NCBI RefSeq assembly: GCF_041146795.1
Contig: NC_135174.1
Coordinates: 1,645,533-1,709,532, forward strand
Direction of reading: 5' to 3'
Length of the DNA stretch: 64,000 nt
Source of the DNA: Maylandia zebra
Taxonomy: Eukaryota; Chordata; Actinopteri; Cichliformes; Cichlidae
In this document: positions 1 to 11,999 of the stretch, piece by piece
Numbering within the stretch: position 1 is the first letter of the stretch
Layout of the letters: every line of letters starts with the position of its first letter
Notes under the pieces: generated by a model
What the model was told of the DNA's origin: nothing
The model's database searches: none
What the model saw: only the letters and a program-made list of their open reading frames with translations
Made by a program: the position numbers and the translations under genes

Positions 1-1258
1 ACTGGGCCCACAGTCTTTATTGCTGGTGTTGTAGCAGATTTAGACTTAAAGTGCAGGGTTAGAAAAACCAGCAGGCACTGTCCTGGTTATCATATACTGC
101 CACTAGCTGGCTTCAGGTCAACGAGCCACATGTGTTCAGGTATAAACTAAACATCATCACACTGAACTTTATAAAACAGTCTGTCCTTAAAGGTGTTCAT
201 GGTTCTGCTCAGTGCACAGATGAGTGCGATGTTCAACAATGGAAACAAGCTTCTCACTCAGCACCACGACCTGAACATGATGTCTGACTGAGCTTTTAAA
301 ACCTGCAAAAATTAAACTTCACACAAGAACCGGCTAGTAGCAAGGCAAAGTAATCAGTAATCAGTGGGTGCACATTTTCTTAGCTACTGATTGGCTGTCG
401 AGTTATTTTTTGTAGGTCAGTGGAGCTGATGGTGTGTTTAAGTGTGACAGCATGGACATCTGCAGCAACAAGATAATAAAAGCTAAAGCTGCGTCCACAC
501 AGCACATCACTGTGTTGCTGTCAGTAGCAGATATTCCTAAACCTCTATTCTCACTGGCTGCCTCAAGTTTGAGAAAAGTTTAAAGTCAACAGAGTTTTGC
601 TACCTGTGGTTACTTTAAGTTAAAATAGACAAATGTGACTGATGATTAAAGCTGAAGGAAGCCCCGGGAGAGCGCAGAGCAGAGCTGGAGTGATGAGAGG
701 AACTTGTAGAAAGACTTTGTTGAAGGAGCACCCAGAGTGATGTGAAACGTAACAAGTGTGATGTGGACTAAGAAAAACATGCTGTGTACTTTTGGTGTGG
801 AGCTGTGAGCTGTGCTGATGTTTCCTGTGGTCAGCTGCATCCGAAACCTGATGGGGTTTAAAGATACGAGCCAGGAAACCAAAACAATGCAAGACGCAAG
901 GTGATCATTTTCACTGCGTGTAAACTCTTTAAACTTATCAGTGCACCTTGCATTTCAGCGCTCTCACACGCTACTGTGGTGTAGAGTATCACATTCCAGG
1001 CCAGATCCTCACTGAGTGCAGTAAGCTCTCGTCTGGCAGCGTATGGCCTCAGCTGTCAAGGAACTGAACACAGATGTAAGAGAGTAAATCTCAGGCTTGC
1101 TGGACAAGCAGCTCAATGAGCCCAACGCACACAGGCTGACACAAACACACACCGGAGGAGGAGAGCTGCTGCTCATGCTAACAGGGAGGCAGGTGCTTCA
1201 CGTGCTGACAGAATGCCCTCTGGTTAGTTTCCACCTACACATTGTATCGTAGCTCATC

Positions 1259-1295
1259 AAGTAATGCCACCCCACAGCATGGGGTGGCATTACTT
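1259..1295. repeat. Perfect inverted repeat, 16-nt arms, 5-nt loop
   Basis: Arm 1 is 1259-1274, the loop is cagca at 1275-1279 and arm 2 is 1280-1295. The arms (reading AAGTAATGCCACCCCA on the left) are exact reverse complements. It lies in cavin1 intron 1. It could be the remnant of a MITE terminus or a hairpin-forming site; nothing around it decides. Confidence 0.8.
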
Positions 1296-2120
1296 TCGAT
1301 TGGCTGTAATATAATGTAATATGACTGAGGTCATAAAACCCAAGAAAGACACAATCTTGCTATCCTCCGTGATTATTAGTCTTCCAGGGTGCATTTACAT
1401 ATATATTAAACTATACATGACACCTGAAGTCAATGGCAGCCTTCACTCATGGTGAAATCATCACTTATATCAATCTCAGCTTGTGAGGGAGGCCTAGCAG
1501 GGACAGCATCAGACTACAGCACAGATTCAGCCCCCTGTGCTTCACTACAAAGCCCTCGTGCTGTTTCCTCACTGTGTGAGCCGGCCCCTGGAACAGCAAC
1601 TGTGCTTTTATTACCAGCAGAGCACCAGGCCAGGGCCTTTCCTCAGGGTACCAGCAGCACAAGTGTGAGTGAAAAGTGGGAAATACCTGAGACACATCAG
1701 AAAGCTGTGTGTTTCTAGGCTGCAAATACGCTCAGAGCCTCGGGGTTAGACCGCTACGTCCTGATTTTGTAATAACATTTCAACACAGCACGTGAAGCAA
1801 TCCAAGCTGTGAAAATATATTCTTAGCACTACAGATGCAGTAAAACCATTTAAATGAATACTAATGCTGTTAGTATGCTGTGTACTGCTTATGCCGCATG
1901 GCTGTTAGCTTGCACTGGACCGCACGTGTGAAATGAGATGTTGCTTTTGTGTATATTGTTTTGAACAGCAGCATTGTGTAAAGCTCATGGTGATGCTTAA
2001 ATGTGGTGCATGTTCCACGTGTCACCTTGATGCTGGTAACCCACAGAAATCACGTCAGCACATATTTCTGCACAGCCATCAGTATGTAGACTTTTACATG
2101 CTGTTATGCTGCGATATAGG

Positions 2121-2328
2121 ATGAGCTATAGCTCAGGAGGTAGAGCGGATCTAACTGGAAGGTCGGTGGTTTGATTCCTGGGATGCCAGACTATCTCCTA
2201 ACCCCAAGTTGCTCTCCGATGCATCTCTCAGTGTGTGACAGTGATGTTAGATGTGCCTGTGTGAATGAGGCAAGTTGTGTAAAGCGTTTTGGGTGCCCAG
2301 GCAGAACCAGTCCATAAAAGGCTAGTTT
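2121..2328 (+). mobile_element. tRNA-derived SINE
   Basis: The head matches a tRNA-like promoter: an A-box-like segment (TAGCTCAGGAGGTAGAGCGG) and a B-box-like segment (GGTTTGATTCC) about 30 nt later. The tail contains the teleost SINE motif of the type 'tgtaaagcg(c/t)tttggg'. The A and B boxes are intact enough to recognise, but the tRNA fold is degraded, so it is not a tRNA gene. Confidence 0.7.
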
Positions 2329-3900
2329 TCCTGTGAACGCTGGAAGCCTGATACACTGCAGCGTTTGCAGCTGAGATTCAATATCCTAAATTTTCCCCAA
2401 ATGATTTACAAGTAGTGGAAACAATGTTGCACATTTGATGTTTAAAAATATGCACATGAGTGATTGTTCTCTATGTGTCCATTGGTGGTTCCATGCACTT
2501 CTACTTTAAGTTTAGTTGCTGCCCCGCCCCACCCTCCATACACAATAAAGAACGGTTTAGAATATGTCCGATCACCTCCAGCATGACGGGGCCCTCGGCT
2601 CCTATGATCTTTGATCTGCATGATAGACAGCACCTTCATCCAAACACTGAGTGAACATGAACAGTGCTGGTATTCCACCAGGAGACCTGAAGGATCGTCG
2701 GGGGATCACTCTTCACACGAGGGCCCAAAACATTATTCAGACACTTTTTTTCCTCTAATTTGTCACACATCTGTTTGCCCTCTGTGTTCAGACTGAACGA
2801 AGACGTTGACAGTGTTAATGTTTCCAAGTATCAGTGTGTGTCCCATGCTGGGGTGTTGGCCAAGTGTTTACTGTCTGACTTTTAAAAAGAATCTGCCCTG
2901 AAAGGGCAACAGAGGAGCAGAGAAAACTGAAAACAGAACAACACATTGTGGCTTTGCTTTTTTAATGAAGATGAATCTGATCTTATGTCATAGTTGGCAA
3001 CTGTAACCAAAGCCAGTGTTTTGAGTTAGCGAGGGAGCCGGTGATTGGCATTTCAGGGGGAGTTTCTCTCGCCACAGGGGCAGGGCGCTTGGCTAACGTT
3101 AGCAAAATCCCAACCTCTGATATTCCAAACAGACTGTTTTGGAAGCTTTCAGCCCTCAACTTCAGCAATTTATCGGGGACTAATTAAAATGTAGATTTAC
3201 GATGTTCTCAGATTGAGAAACAGTTCAGTCATTGAATTCCTTCATATGTGATGAAAAGATAAGTTTGTTTTTCACTCAGAGTCCTGCCCTGCTCATCTGC
3301 TGATTGCTAAAAAAAAGTCTTATACTCGTAGACCGAGGCACAGACGCCAGCAGCATTGTGTAAGTCCTTTAGCACAGAGTTCAAGTCCGACCGTGTGCAG
3401 TCAGGCAGTCTGCAGCGCCTAAGATGGAGCCCTCATTTGACTGAGGGAAACAGAGAGAGTGAGGTGGGTCCAAGCCACGATGTCTGAGTCAAGGGTGGAA
3501 ACTCTGAATGTTCTCGCGCCACTGTGCAAAAAAGCTGCAAGCTATTACACATCACAGTGCAGCCTCTCAAGCTAAAAAAAGAAACAGGGCTCTCCTCAGC
3601 TCCCCTCAAAGAAAAAAACGTGCTCCTTCTTAAAAGAAACATCTGCCCCCAATCCTCTGCTTTAAACTGGACCTGACGCATGCTCGTGGTATTTTCCATC
3701 TTTTTAGAAATAGTGAGGAAAGAGTGAAATGACTTTCTGAACCGATTTCATCTGACTTGAGCTGCCAGTAGGCGAAGGCTCTTTGTCCTACATACAGCAT
3801 GCTATGGAAGAGATACCTGGAGGCCACCTGTACTGCAAACTGAAGCTGCATATTCATTTTAACTGCTGTAGTTTTGGTGTTGAGAAGGTGGAGCTGCAGA

Positions 3901-3901
<1 letters not shown>

Positions 3902-3935
<34 letters not shown>
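3902..3935. repeat. (CA)n microsatellite
   Basis: A run of about 17 CA dinucleotides in cavin1 intron 1. Small open frames crossing it are repeat artefacts. Confidence 0.95.
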
Positions 3936-3937
<2 letters not shown>

Positions 3938-4773
3938 CCATGATCTCTGCTTCCCTGTGTTGTCTAATAACTTAATGCCAGTAGAAAGGGCATTAATGAT
4001 AAGACCTGGGGTGAACTCAGGAAATGTATCATAAATTGGAGAAAGAGAGGAAGCTGTGTTTTCTGATAAATTGTTACCATCGCTCTAGCTTTGTTCTGTT
4101 GGCTCATACTTTAATTATTAAGTGTGATTTGGAGTCATTTGGTTCATGATTTACAAACTCTTGTTTGCTGTTCATCCTCCTCAGTCTAATGCTGTCGTTG
4201 GTTGATCGCTTCACTCTAATGCAGTTCCACAAGCATTTGGCTCCTTTTGCAAAGCCTGGTAATAATTACATAATAATTACAGTTCTCTGCTTTTATTTCC
4301 ATGCAGAAACACAACGTTTCTGTTAAAAGATCATTTTTTTGTTTTTCAGGAAATTAAAAGTCTGTGGATGATCAGGGTGGTGTTTGAAATGCAATACGAG
4401 GGCGCGTCTATACAACAAAAACACTATCTTTGCATTTTTTTTGTCCATCTTAAGTGATTATTCTGAGCAACATTGCAAAGTCAGAGTAATTCAAAGGTCA
4501 GACTTTCTTTCTTATCATCTGTCCAGAGAAAAGTCTTACTGGTGTGTCTGAGAGTGAAAGCAGCTTCCAGTAAGAACCACTCCCTGAAGCCCTCAGCATC
4601 CCAGCAACATCTTCACCAGACTAAACCACCTTTGTAGGAGTTTTCAGTGATATGGCTCACAAACCAAAACCCTGCTCGGTTATTCGGTTCATCCATGAAC
4701 CACACCCATCTCTCAGGGTTTCACTCCCACATCAGACTGACTAACACATACTGAAACACAAACACTCTCCCAC

Positions 4774-5304
4774 CTGATAAATCATGACTTTGAAGTTGCG
4801 TCTCTTGAGCAGCTCCGCCTCGTTGTTCTCCAGCTTCTTGATCTGGCCTCCTTGCTTCTCCAGCGTGGCTCGCACTGTCTTGACATTGACGCTCACCTTG
4901 CGCACCTTTTCCATCATCTTGTTGACACTGTTGGATGTGGTGCTGTGGCTCTTGGTGAGTTTTGTGAGCTCGCCTTGGATGCTGGTCACCGTACGCTCCA
5001 TCTCCTGCTGCCTGGCCTCCAGCCCGCTCTGGGTCTGCTGGATCTGGTCCACTGCCCCGATGATCTTGTCAAGCAGTGAGAGCACCATGACCCCGTTAAC
5101 CTGTGGATCAGCTTTAACGCCATCATCTTTGTCCTCGGCGGCGTCCCCTTCTGTGCCCATTGTGGACAGTTCTTTCTTGGCTGCGGCAAGGGCGTTGTCT
5201 TCATCATCTGAAGGTGGAAGGTTAACCTCATCATCAGAGATCTCAGTGAGAGTTTGAGGCTCCAGCTGGGCACTTCCAAACTCCAGTGCTTCCATGGCTG
5301 CCAT
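4774..5304 (-). CDS. cavin1: Cavin-1 (PTRF), first coding exon only
   Basis: Cavin-1 coats caveolae at the plasma membrane by trimerising through a coiled coil and binding caveolin and acidic lipids. The exon encodes 177 residues from an ATG at 5302-5304. Residues 1-65 are acidic (SDDEVNLPPSDDEDN). Residues about 70-170 form the conserved cavin HR1 coiled coil (SLLDKIIGAVDQIQ through LENNEAELLKRRNF). The exon ends in MIYQ at a clean donor (GTGGGAG on the minus strand, plus positions 4767-4773), in phase 0. The C-terminal exon, which should carry the Lys/Arg-rich HR2 region, is not present in positions 1-4740, so it must lie beyond the left edge. The gene is divergent from atp6v0a1, as in mammals where CAVIN1 adjoins ATP6V0A1. 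Teleosts have two cavin1 paralogues and I cannot tell which this is. The long plus-strand open frame across the exon is only its antisense shadow. Confidence 0.93.
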
Positions 5305-6590
5305 GTTGGTAGATTTTATAAAGTGTAATCAACCTTTTTCACCACAGTTTCTTCTGGATTACTTTCTCACTCCTTATCTTCCCACCTGCGTCTTCCTCTG
5401 CTCTGCTCTGCAGCCTCTTCTTTTTTACTTCCTATTTACAAACTCTCTAATCCCTCTCCAGCACACATACATAGAGCCTGTCTTTCTCGGCTATCTGTCC
5501 GTTCTGTCTGAAGCTCCTGGAGTCGGGCCAGTGATCAGGGGAAGCCGAGCGATGCTGGATGTGACCACATGAGCGTTAGGATGTAAATGTCTCACCAGGC
5601 AGAGAGATCCTCCAGTCAAGCTACAGCCGGCAGCGCTTTTTTTTTCCAACCCACCCTCCCTTTTTTCCACTGGGCTCTCCTCCTCTCCTCACACCCCTCC
5701 TTTATCTCCTCCCTAAATTTACAAATTTCAGTATGACTCCACCTAAGTCCAGCCCCTCATGACTCGATGGCACACCCACATGGCCTAGCCTTGTCCCATC
5801 AGCATGGCTGAAATAGTTAGCAGAGCTGCACTGATCTGCTCGTATACAAGCTGAGGCACAGCCGAAGGAGGAATGCCAAGCTGGAGCTATTCTTGTTTCC
5901 ATTCCTGTCTCCCTGCTCTCCACAACATGGAAAGCAGCAGTGGATGAAAAACACAAAGAATAGAAAGCAGCTTGTAAAAGCTAACAGCTTACAGTTCTAA
6001 AGTCTAACATTTAATACTATTAGGGTAAGTTGTCCCAAGATTTTCAACCACAGCTTGAATCTTAGCGATCAGGCCCTTTTGGGTTCAGTTAAGATTGAGG
6101 CCTTGTTTAGACCGCAGCACAAGTTCAGACCAACTATTTTTTAGACTGAGGCTTAAGTCAGCGCCAGCTGGCTGTGTTGGCTCCAAAGACATTTCTTTCT
6201 ACACGTGACGCTGATAAAGTATAAACTTCTTTCCACAGAAAAGAAAACTACCATGAGGTGCTGTGGAGGAAATTTATGATGTCTTTCCTAACCAAGAAGT
6301 GACATATCATATGCCATAAAAGTGACATATCAAACATGTCTCAAGGAAATTTTCTGAAAGTCAGGTTACCATCTGGTAAATCTTCCTCATTTCAAGCACT
6401 GTCGTGTAATTTGTGACAGGAAGTAATGCTGCATCTGCAACTGGGTCAGATCAGCAGGATTATTCACATCATGAACCAACATCCACCTATGCACCTAGGA
6501 GCAATTTAAAAGGAGGGGGGAACAACACTAAAGAGGACGTACTATAAAGCACATTACAGGTGCAGCTGTTGGTTACAAAGGGCACGGGAC
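5305..6590. other. Intergenic upstream flank of cavin1
   Basis: This is the 5' flank of the minus-strand cavin1 exon, so its promoter and 5' UTR should lie here, close to 5305. A minus-strand TATAAA-like string sits about 20 nt upstream of the ATG, which is too close to be a usual core promoter. The segment 5635-5710 is strongly pyrimidine-rich on the plus strand. I see no gene in the rest. Confidence 0.4.
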
Positions 6591-6599
6591 ATCATGATT

Positions 6600-6998
6600 A
6601 CTTACCTGCATCCATCATCACTGACTGCTCCCACCTAAGGCCTCAGACGAGTCTGATTCCTCCTGGGTCGTTGTGCTACTTCCTCAGTGTAACCCAGTGA
6701 TGTCCTTGTGTTCTCCTAGTGCTAACGTCAGCCTCTCTCTGTGTATAGATTCCCTGGACCTTGGCCTGTTTTCCTTCCCCGTGGACCCTGAGTGGATAAG
6801 CGTAAGAGTGAGTTTGGACTGGATTATTGTGTGAGTCAGCGTGTGAAGAGGAGTTTGGACCTTCCCCTGGCTGCCCTGGACCCAGCTTCGTCCCCCCAGC
6901 ACTGTATATATGTATATATCTCACCTGGTGACACCTGTGTAAATAAATTCATTCAGAGTCCTGTGTTTGATTCATGCACTCGTAATCGTGACAGTTAT
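6600..6998 (+). mobile_element. Possible LTR remnant
   Basis: This stretch has the look of an LTR end: a TATATATG-type stretch, a downstream AATAAA at about 6941, then a short GT-rich part and a CGTGACA terminus at about 6991-6997. I could not find a matching TGTCACG start, so the left boundary is a guess. It may be an older relative of the LTR at 10412-11107 or a different family. Confidence 0.35.
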
Positions 6999-7572
6999 GC
7001 AGATGGGAACTGATAAGAATTTAGTGATTATAAATTCATTATCAATATCACTTATCGATTCGATTCCCTATCGATTCTCATTGGCTCCAGTTTGAGGGTC
7101 ACCATCACCTCTCAGCGGCATATCAAAGACATTACATCCATGCACATTAACTACATGCTGTGTGATCGAACATTCGTGCATGTTGGAGGTGTTCCCCGCT
7201 TTGTTGTGATCGGTGATGACAGGGGATTTCTTTATTAAATTATTATTATTATTTTGTTAAAAAAGTGAATGCACATATTGCACAGAACACTTGTCTTAAA
7301 AGTAATGCAGTACGTTACTTCATTACACCCAGGATAAAGACATTCGTGTACTACTCGTTACTTTCATGTTACTCTGTAAGATCTGAACACTGTCACATAG
7401 TTACCACTGAACAATATAAACCTACAGGCTACAGTCACACACACCAACACAATCCATCCTGATGACCTCACACGTGATCTTTCTCTGTGTGTCGGTATGA
7501 GCACAAAGCAAAGATGAAAACCAGCACAAAGAGACTTCATAACGGTTGTCACGGTGATTCTACTGTAGAAAC

Positions 7573-7730
7573 GCCTCGCCTCTGTCAGTGCGCCCCAGGG
7601 TGGCTGTGGCTACAATGTAGCTTACCATCACCAGTGTGTGAATGGGTGGATGACAGGTTATGTAAAGCGCTTTGGGGTCCTTAGGGACTAGAAAAGCGCT
7701 ATATAAATACAGGCCATTTACCAAACATGA
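7573..7730 (+). mobile_element. 3' half of an AFC-like SINE
   Basis: This segment is nearly identical to the 3' part of the SINE at 56438-56735, sharing 'gtgcgccccagggtggctg', the tail 'aaagcgctttggggtcc' and the end 'aaatacaggcca'. The tRNA-like head is missing, so this is a 5'-truncated copy. From memory the family resembles the AFC SINEs of African cichlids; I did not verify this. Confidence 0.75.
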
Positions 7731-8129
7731 ACAGGTAGAAGCGGAAGCTGCAGCCTGACTGCTGTTCAGCAGCAGCTCAGGTTATCACGGTGCTGGGTCA
7801 GCACTTCCTCAGCTTCAGCATCACTCTGCGTTCTTCGCTATTAGAGTTAGCATGCTGTTTGTGCAGGTGCTTGCTAAGAGCCAAAGTTGTGTTAACAGTA
7901 TGATGCAGCTGTTTCTGTCCTGCAGCAGTCTCCACTTTACAATCGCGCTCTCGTCCTTTCTCCTACAATAATAAAAGTCTCGTCCATGTGCTCTAAACTG
8001 CGCTACTATTTCCTCCTCTGACACACGAGCTGAAATCAGCTGATTGTAGCGGGAGAACAGATAGGCAGGCATTTCTTCTTCACTCACCTGTGTTTGTACA
8101 CCACTCTACATCTAATCATTATTAATCTC

Positions 8130-8345
8130 TGGTTCTCTTCCTGTCTTCCTCCCCAACTGGTCACTGTAGATGGGCCTGGTTCTCCAGGAGATTTCTTCCT
8201 GTTCAAAGGGAGTTTTTCCTTCCCCCTGTTGCCAAGTGATACTCACAGAGGCTCATCTGATTGTTCTCTGTATGATTGTAGGGTCTTCACCTTACAATAT
8301 GAAGTGCTTTGAGCTAACTGTTGTTTTGATTTGGGACTCTAAAGT
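8130..8345 (+). mobile_element. 3' end of an L2-like LINE
   Basis: The segment carries the teleost L2-type 3' untranslated consensus: 'gggagtttttccttcccc', then 'cttacaatatgaagtgcttt', then 'tgttttgatttggg'. The antisense copy at 50087-50875 has the same blocks joined to the end of an L2 reverse transcriptase. This copy has no coding part left. Confidence 0.65.
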
Positions 8346-9065
8346 AGCAGAAACAGCTTCAGCAGGTATGCTCCAAGTCTTACTTCATTTTCATGTTCAC
8401 ATACTGCAGGATGACTCGTCTCCAGGATCACCATGTCCTTACTGATGGAGCTCCAGTCAGCCATGACCTGCTGGAGAGCTGTCTCCTTATGGGGTACTGT
8501 CTCTGTAGATGATGTCTTTGTGCTTTTTTCTCGGAGCCATGGAGTGATCAGCTGATCAGCTTTGTTCTCCAGTTCCTGCCCCACGGCATGCAAGCATGGA
8601 ATAGGATTTTAACATGCTCACCTGCCATGTGAAAACTACCCCAGCAGTGCACTCAACCCAGAAACTGCTACAGACACACAGTGGAGTGTTTACATACAAA
8701 CACTTATTTAATTAAACTCCTTCTTTACTGTATTTTATTTTTGTTTTTGTCATCTGACCTGTTTAGCTCTCTGATGTTGTATCTTAATGAGTTGGTAAAT
8801 GTTTTCATGCTTTAACTGTTGTGCCACAATAATTTCCCAGATTCTGGGATAAATAAATTATTTCTCATCTCTTCTAATCTAATCTTAGCAACAAAACTTT
8901 GCAAATGTACATATCTATGACTGAGTCAGTGTAAAGAACAGACAGTTTACTGAAGCACTGACTTTGAGTGTTAAGGTTAATGATGACAGGATACCTCTGC
9001 CCTCTACGCCATGACAGCCATCCCAAAGGTAAAAGCTGTTTACTTAAATAAGTTGGGCTGCTTCA

Positions 9066-9160
9066 TAATAACAGGCCCCAGTAGCTCCAGTGCCGCCTGT
9101 AGCGCAGGCCCCAGTAGCTCCAGTGCCGCCTGTAGCGCAGGCCCCAGTAGCTCCAGTAGC
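9066..9160 (+). repeat. 33-bp tandem repeat
   Basis: About 2.7 copies of a 33-bp unit (GCCCCAGTAGCTCCAGTGCC and on) at the head of the Pro/Ala-rich segment. The unit length is a multiple of three, so the reading frame is kept from copy to copy. Confidence 0.8.
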
Positions 9161-10046
9161 CCAGTCCCCGATAGCAGCACGGTCCGCTGGTCAGCTTAAC
9201 ATTCAGCCAGAGGTCCCAAATCTCCCTGGCTCTGCATCAGCTCCTGCTGGGAGCTCGGATGAGCTCATCCAGGACTCCGCGGCTCCCACGCCGCCATCTA
9301 CCTCATCAGCTGGGGGGCCCGAGGAGCCCGTTCAGCCTCCCGTCTCCGCTGGAGGGTCCGAGGGGCCCATTCAGCCTCCCGTCTCCGCTGGAGGGCCCGA
9401 GGAGCCCGTCCAGCAACCTTCCTCGTTGGCTGGGGGTTCAGGAGAACCGCACCAGCCTCATGCCACGTCTGCTGGGGGGCCCGAGCCGCCTGTCCAGCAC
9501 CATACCACATCAGCTGGAGGGCCCGAGGAGCCCATCCAGCCACCTTCTGCTTCTGCTCCTCCTGGTCCAGCTCCAGCCCGTGCTTCGTCTGCCGCAGCTC
9601 CAGCCCGTGCTTCGTCTGCCGCAGCTCCAGCCCGTGCTTCGTCAGCCGCGGCTCCAGCCCGTGCTTCGTCTGCCGCGGCTCCAGCCCGTGCTTCGTCTGC
9701 CGCGGCTCCAGCCCGTGCTTCGTCTGCCGCGGCTCCAGCCCGTGCTTCGTCTGGCGCGGCTCCAGCCTCCGAGTCTTCGTCTGGCGCGGCTCCAGCCTCC
9801 GAGTCTTCGTCTGGCGCGACCCCAGCCTCCGAGTCTTCGTCTGGCGCGGCCCAGCCTCCGAGTCTTCGTCCTCGTCTGGCCCAGCCTCAGCCTGTGCTTC
9901 GCCTGGTCCAGCTTCATCCGAGTCGTTATCCTCGCCGGGTCCGGCCCCAGCCTCTGCAGCGACGCCTGGTCCGGCCCCCGCATCGCCACCGTCTGGTCCT
10001 GCCTCGTCTGGTCCTGTGCCCACCAGGCCATTGCCAGCACGCCTGA
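9090..10046 (+). pseudogene. Pro/Ala/Ser-rich tandem-repeat ORF of an LTR retroelement (remnant)
   Basis: A 318-codon open frame with no recognisable domain. In order it shows degenerate SAGGPEEPVQPPV-type repeats (about 9301-9540), about seven 27-bp units encoding APARASSAA (about 9570-9762) and three 30-bp units encoding GAAPASESSS (about 9762-9850). A region that looks frameshifted follows (Arg/Pro-rich). It sits directly upstream of a polypurine tract and LTR, so I infer it is the 3' coding or spacer segment of an LTR retrotransposon rather than a host gene. No gag nucleocapsid, protease, RT or integrase motif is visible, and no 5' LTR precedes it, so the element is 5'-truncated. The high GC and strong repetitiveness differ from the flanks and also keep several shadow frames open on both strands. 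Confidence 0.55.
9570..9850 (+). repeat. 27-bp and 30-bp coding minisatellites
   Basis: About seven 27-bp units, each reading roughly GCTCCAGCCCGTGCTTCGTC plus 7 nt, are followed by three 30-bp units carrying GCTCCAGCCTCCGAGTC. Units differ by only one or two bases, which indicates recent expansion or gene-conversion-like homogenisation. Confidence 0.9.
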
Positions 10047-10399
10047 GACTGGAGAGCCGCCGCTGCCTTCGGCGCGGTCGGCCCCCTGAACTGCTCCGTC
10101 GTCTCCTTCGCCGCCGCCGCGGCCTTCCGCACGGCAGGCCTCCGGACCAGCTCTGTCACCTGTGCCACCCGCCTGGTCGGCCCCCCGACCGTGTGACCCG
10201 TGAACTCTTGTGCCTGTGGGCTCTGGGTCGGCCCCCTGAACTTTATTTGGACTATGGTCATGTGCTCCTGTGTTTTCTGTTGTTTGTTTTGTTTCCCGTT
10301 CTGGTCCCTCCGTCCTGGTCCCCCGCCTCCCGCCCTGGGTGGGTTGTTTTCTGTTTTTGTTTTGTTTCTCGGGTTTGGGCTGTCGGGAGCCAGCCCTTT

Positions 10400-11107
10400 A
10401 GGGGGGGGTGATGTCATGGTCCTGGGCCATGTGGGCCCAGTATTCTTAGTTCCTTGTATTTTTGTATTTCGTTCCTTATTTAGGCCATGTTTTCTGAGTT
10501 GCCCTGTTGTGTTGTTCCCTAAGTGTTTTCCCTTCATGGCTTTTACCCCCTGTGTGCCCCTCTGTGTATCTGTGAGCCCTCGTCTCTCCTTATGTTTTAT
10601 TCCATGTTTCCCCTGCCCATTATGTCTAAGTTCTCCCCGTGCTCTCTCTCCCCCCTGTGTGCCCTCTATGTATTTATGAGCCCTCGTCTCCCTTTGTGGT
10701 TGTTTCATGTTTCCCCAGCCCGTTATGTCTGTGTTTTCCCCGTGCTCTCTCTCCTCCTGTCTGAACCTCTGTGCCTGTACATGTCATGTTCAGTTCACCC
10801 CGCCCTGTCTCATTATGATTATCAGTGTCACCTGTGTTCCCCGTGTGTGCCCACTTTCCTCGTTTACCCTCTGTGTATTTCTGTCTGAGTCTCCCTCTGT
10901 TCGGCGTCGCGTTCTCCCTCAAGTTGTGTGTTATTCTCCCCGTGGTTCGGTTCCTTGTACATCTCATGCTTTAGTTTTCCCAGTTTTAGTTTATTTTGTA
11001 TTGCTTCTCGTGGCCAGCAATAAAGCTCTGTTTTTTGAGTTTATCCCCGTGTCTGTGAATCTGCATCTTGGGTCCTTCTCCTGCCTGCCACACAACGAAT
11101 CATGACA
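10400..11107 (+). mobile_element. Polypurine tract and LTR of a retrotransposon
   Basis: A G8 polypurine tract at about 10401-10408 is followed by an LTR whose ends are exact inverted repeats: TGTCATG at 10412-10418 and CATGACA at 11101-11107, giving 696 bp. AATAAA lies at 11019-11024, near the 3' end as expected for the R region. The interior is T/C-rich with long pyrimidine runs. Short terminal TG..CA inverted repeats plus a preceding polypurine tract are typical of a 3' LTR, most often Ty3/gypsy-like in fish; the clade is an inference. The matching 5' LTR is not seen upstream. Confidence 0.75.
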
Positions 11108-11999
11108 CTGTGAGAACAAAATCTTTTAACATATGATTTTTAAAAGAGGCTGATTTTAAATCTGTGGAAATCCAGCCAACATCTTTCAGTTATACAGTCA
11201 TATTTGGTTATTGAAGGCATCTCCATGGCACACGTTATGAAAAACACATGGCACACACAATGAGGCAGAAAGCTGCTCCATGCAGTCGTCTGCTGTGGTA
11301 ATTTATGTACATTAAGGGAATTCCATGCTCCAAAATTGCTCACTGGCAGCCTCCCAGTGTCCTGATTTAAACCCTGCACCATGTGGAACTGAGAGATGCT
11401 GAAACTACTACTGTGGCTTTCGTAATAGGAAACTTTCTACAGGTTCTCATTAGTACTGACTCAACATTTGGCTAGTCGTGGACACAGCATCTGTTAGACC
11501 TTAAGAAGAGGGGCTCTGGTAGCTCTGCTCTTTAGCTGGTAATAAACATCGTATAGGCACAAGTAAGAACATGACAATCAGTTAATCAGAACTTGATATG
11601 CAGCTCTTCATGAAAGATTTGGGAGCTAAAAACGATGTGTAGATGCAAAGCTTCTAAGTTTTCTTGATGGCTTTTGAGCTCTTTCAGTGTTTTCTGTGTC
11701 TTCATGTAAAATGCTCAGACATCAGGGCTCGGTGGGACTGAGCAGTAAGAATCGACCCCACACACTGTGATAGGTCAAAGGGATGTATCCCGCAGAAAAG
11801 CCGTGAATCACCTTCAACATTTTCAAAATATATTCCCATTGAACAGATTTCCCCATTTGCTGTATTAGCGTGTTTTGCGCAGGACATCCTTCACATCTGA
11901 GATGTGTAAGTTCGAATATCACTTCTGTGTCCATCGTCAAAACGAAAGAAATCCCTGAGATACAGATACAGTCATTTTACTTTGAAATCCTCCCATCGG
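11108..11999. other. Intergenic sequence, nothing recognised
   Basis: About 0.9 kb between the LTR and the atp6v0a1 promoter region. Short open frames exist on the minus strand but show no family resemblance or exon signals. Confidence 0.5.

Larger units (their letters stand above)
1..4773 (-). other. cavin1 intron 1, left part
   Basis: This is non-coding sequence downstream of the cavin1 exon 1 donor. I see no exon in it on either strand. It holds a tRNA-derived SINE at 2121-2328, a perfect hairpin at 1259-1295 and a (CA)n tract at about 3902-3935. The rest is unremarkable unique-looking sequence with many stop codons. Confidence 0.7.

Noticed and set aside
4784..5257. 157-residue plus-strand ORF
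   Set aside because: Antisense shadow of cavin1 exon 1; the cavin coiled-coil is on the minus strand.
7821..8087. 88-residue minus-strand ORF with a plausible-looking acidic/aromatic composition
   Set aside because: No recognised domain and no supporting splice sites; it sits between two mobile-element fragments. It could be a transposase scrap but I cannot support it.
9298..10708. Long minus-strand ORFs across the Pro/Ala region and LTR
   Set aside because: Kept open by the frame-preserving tandem repeats and GC bias; no domain is seen and the LTR orientation is plus.
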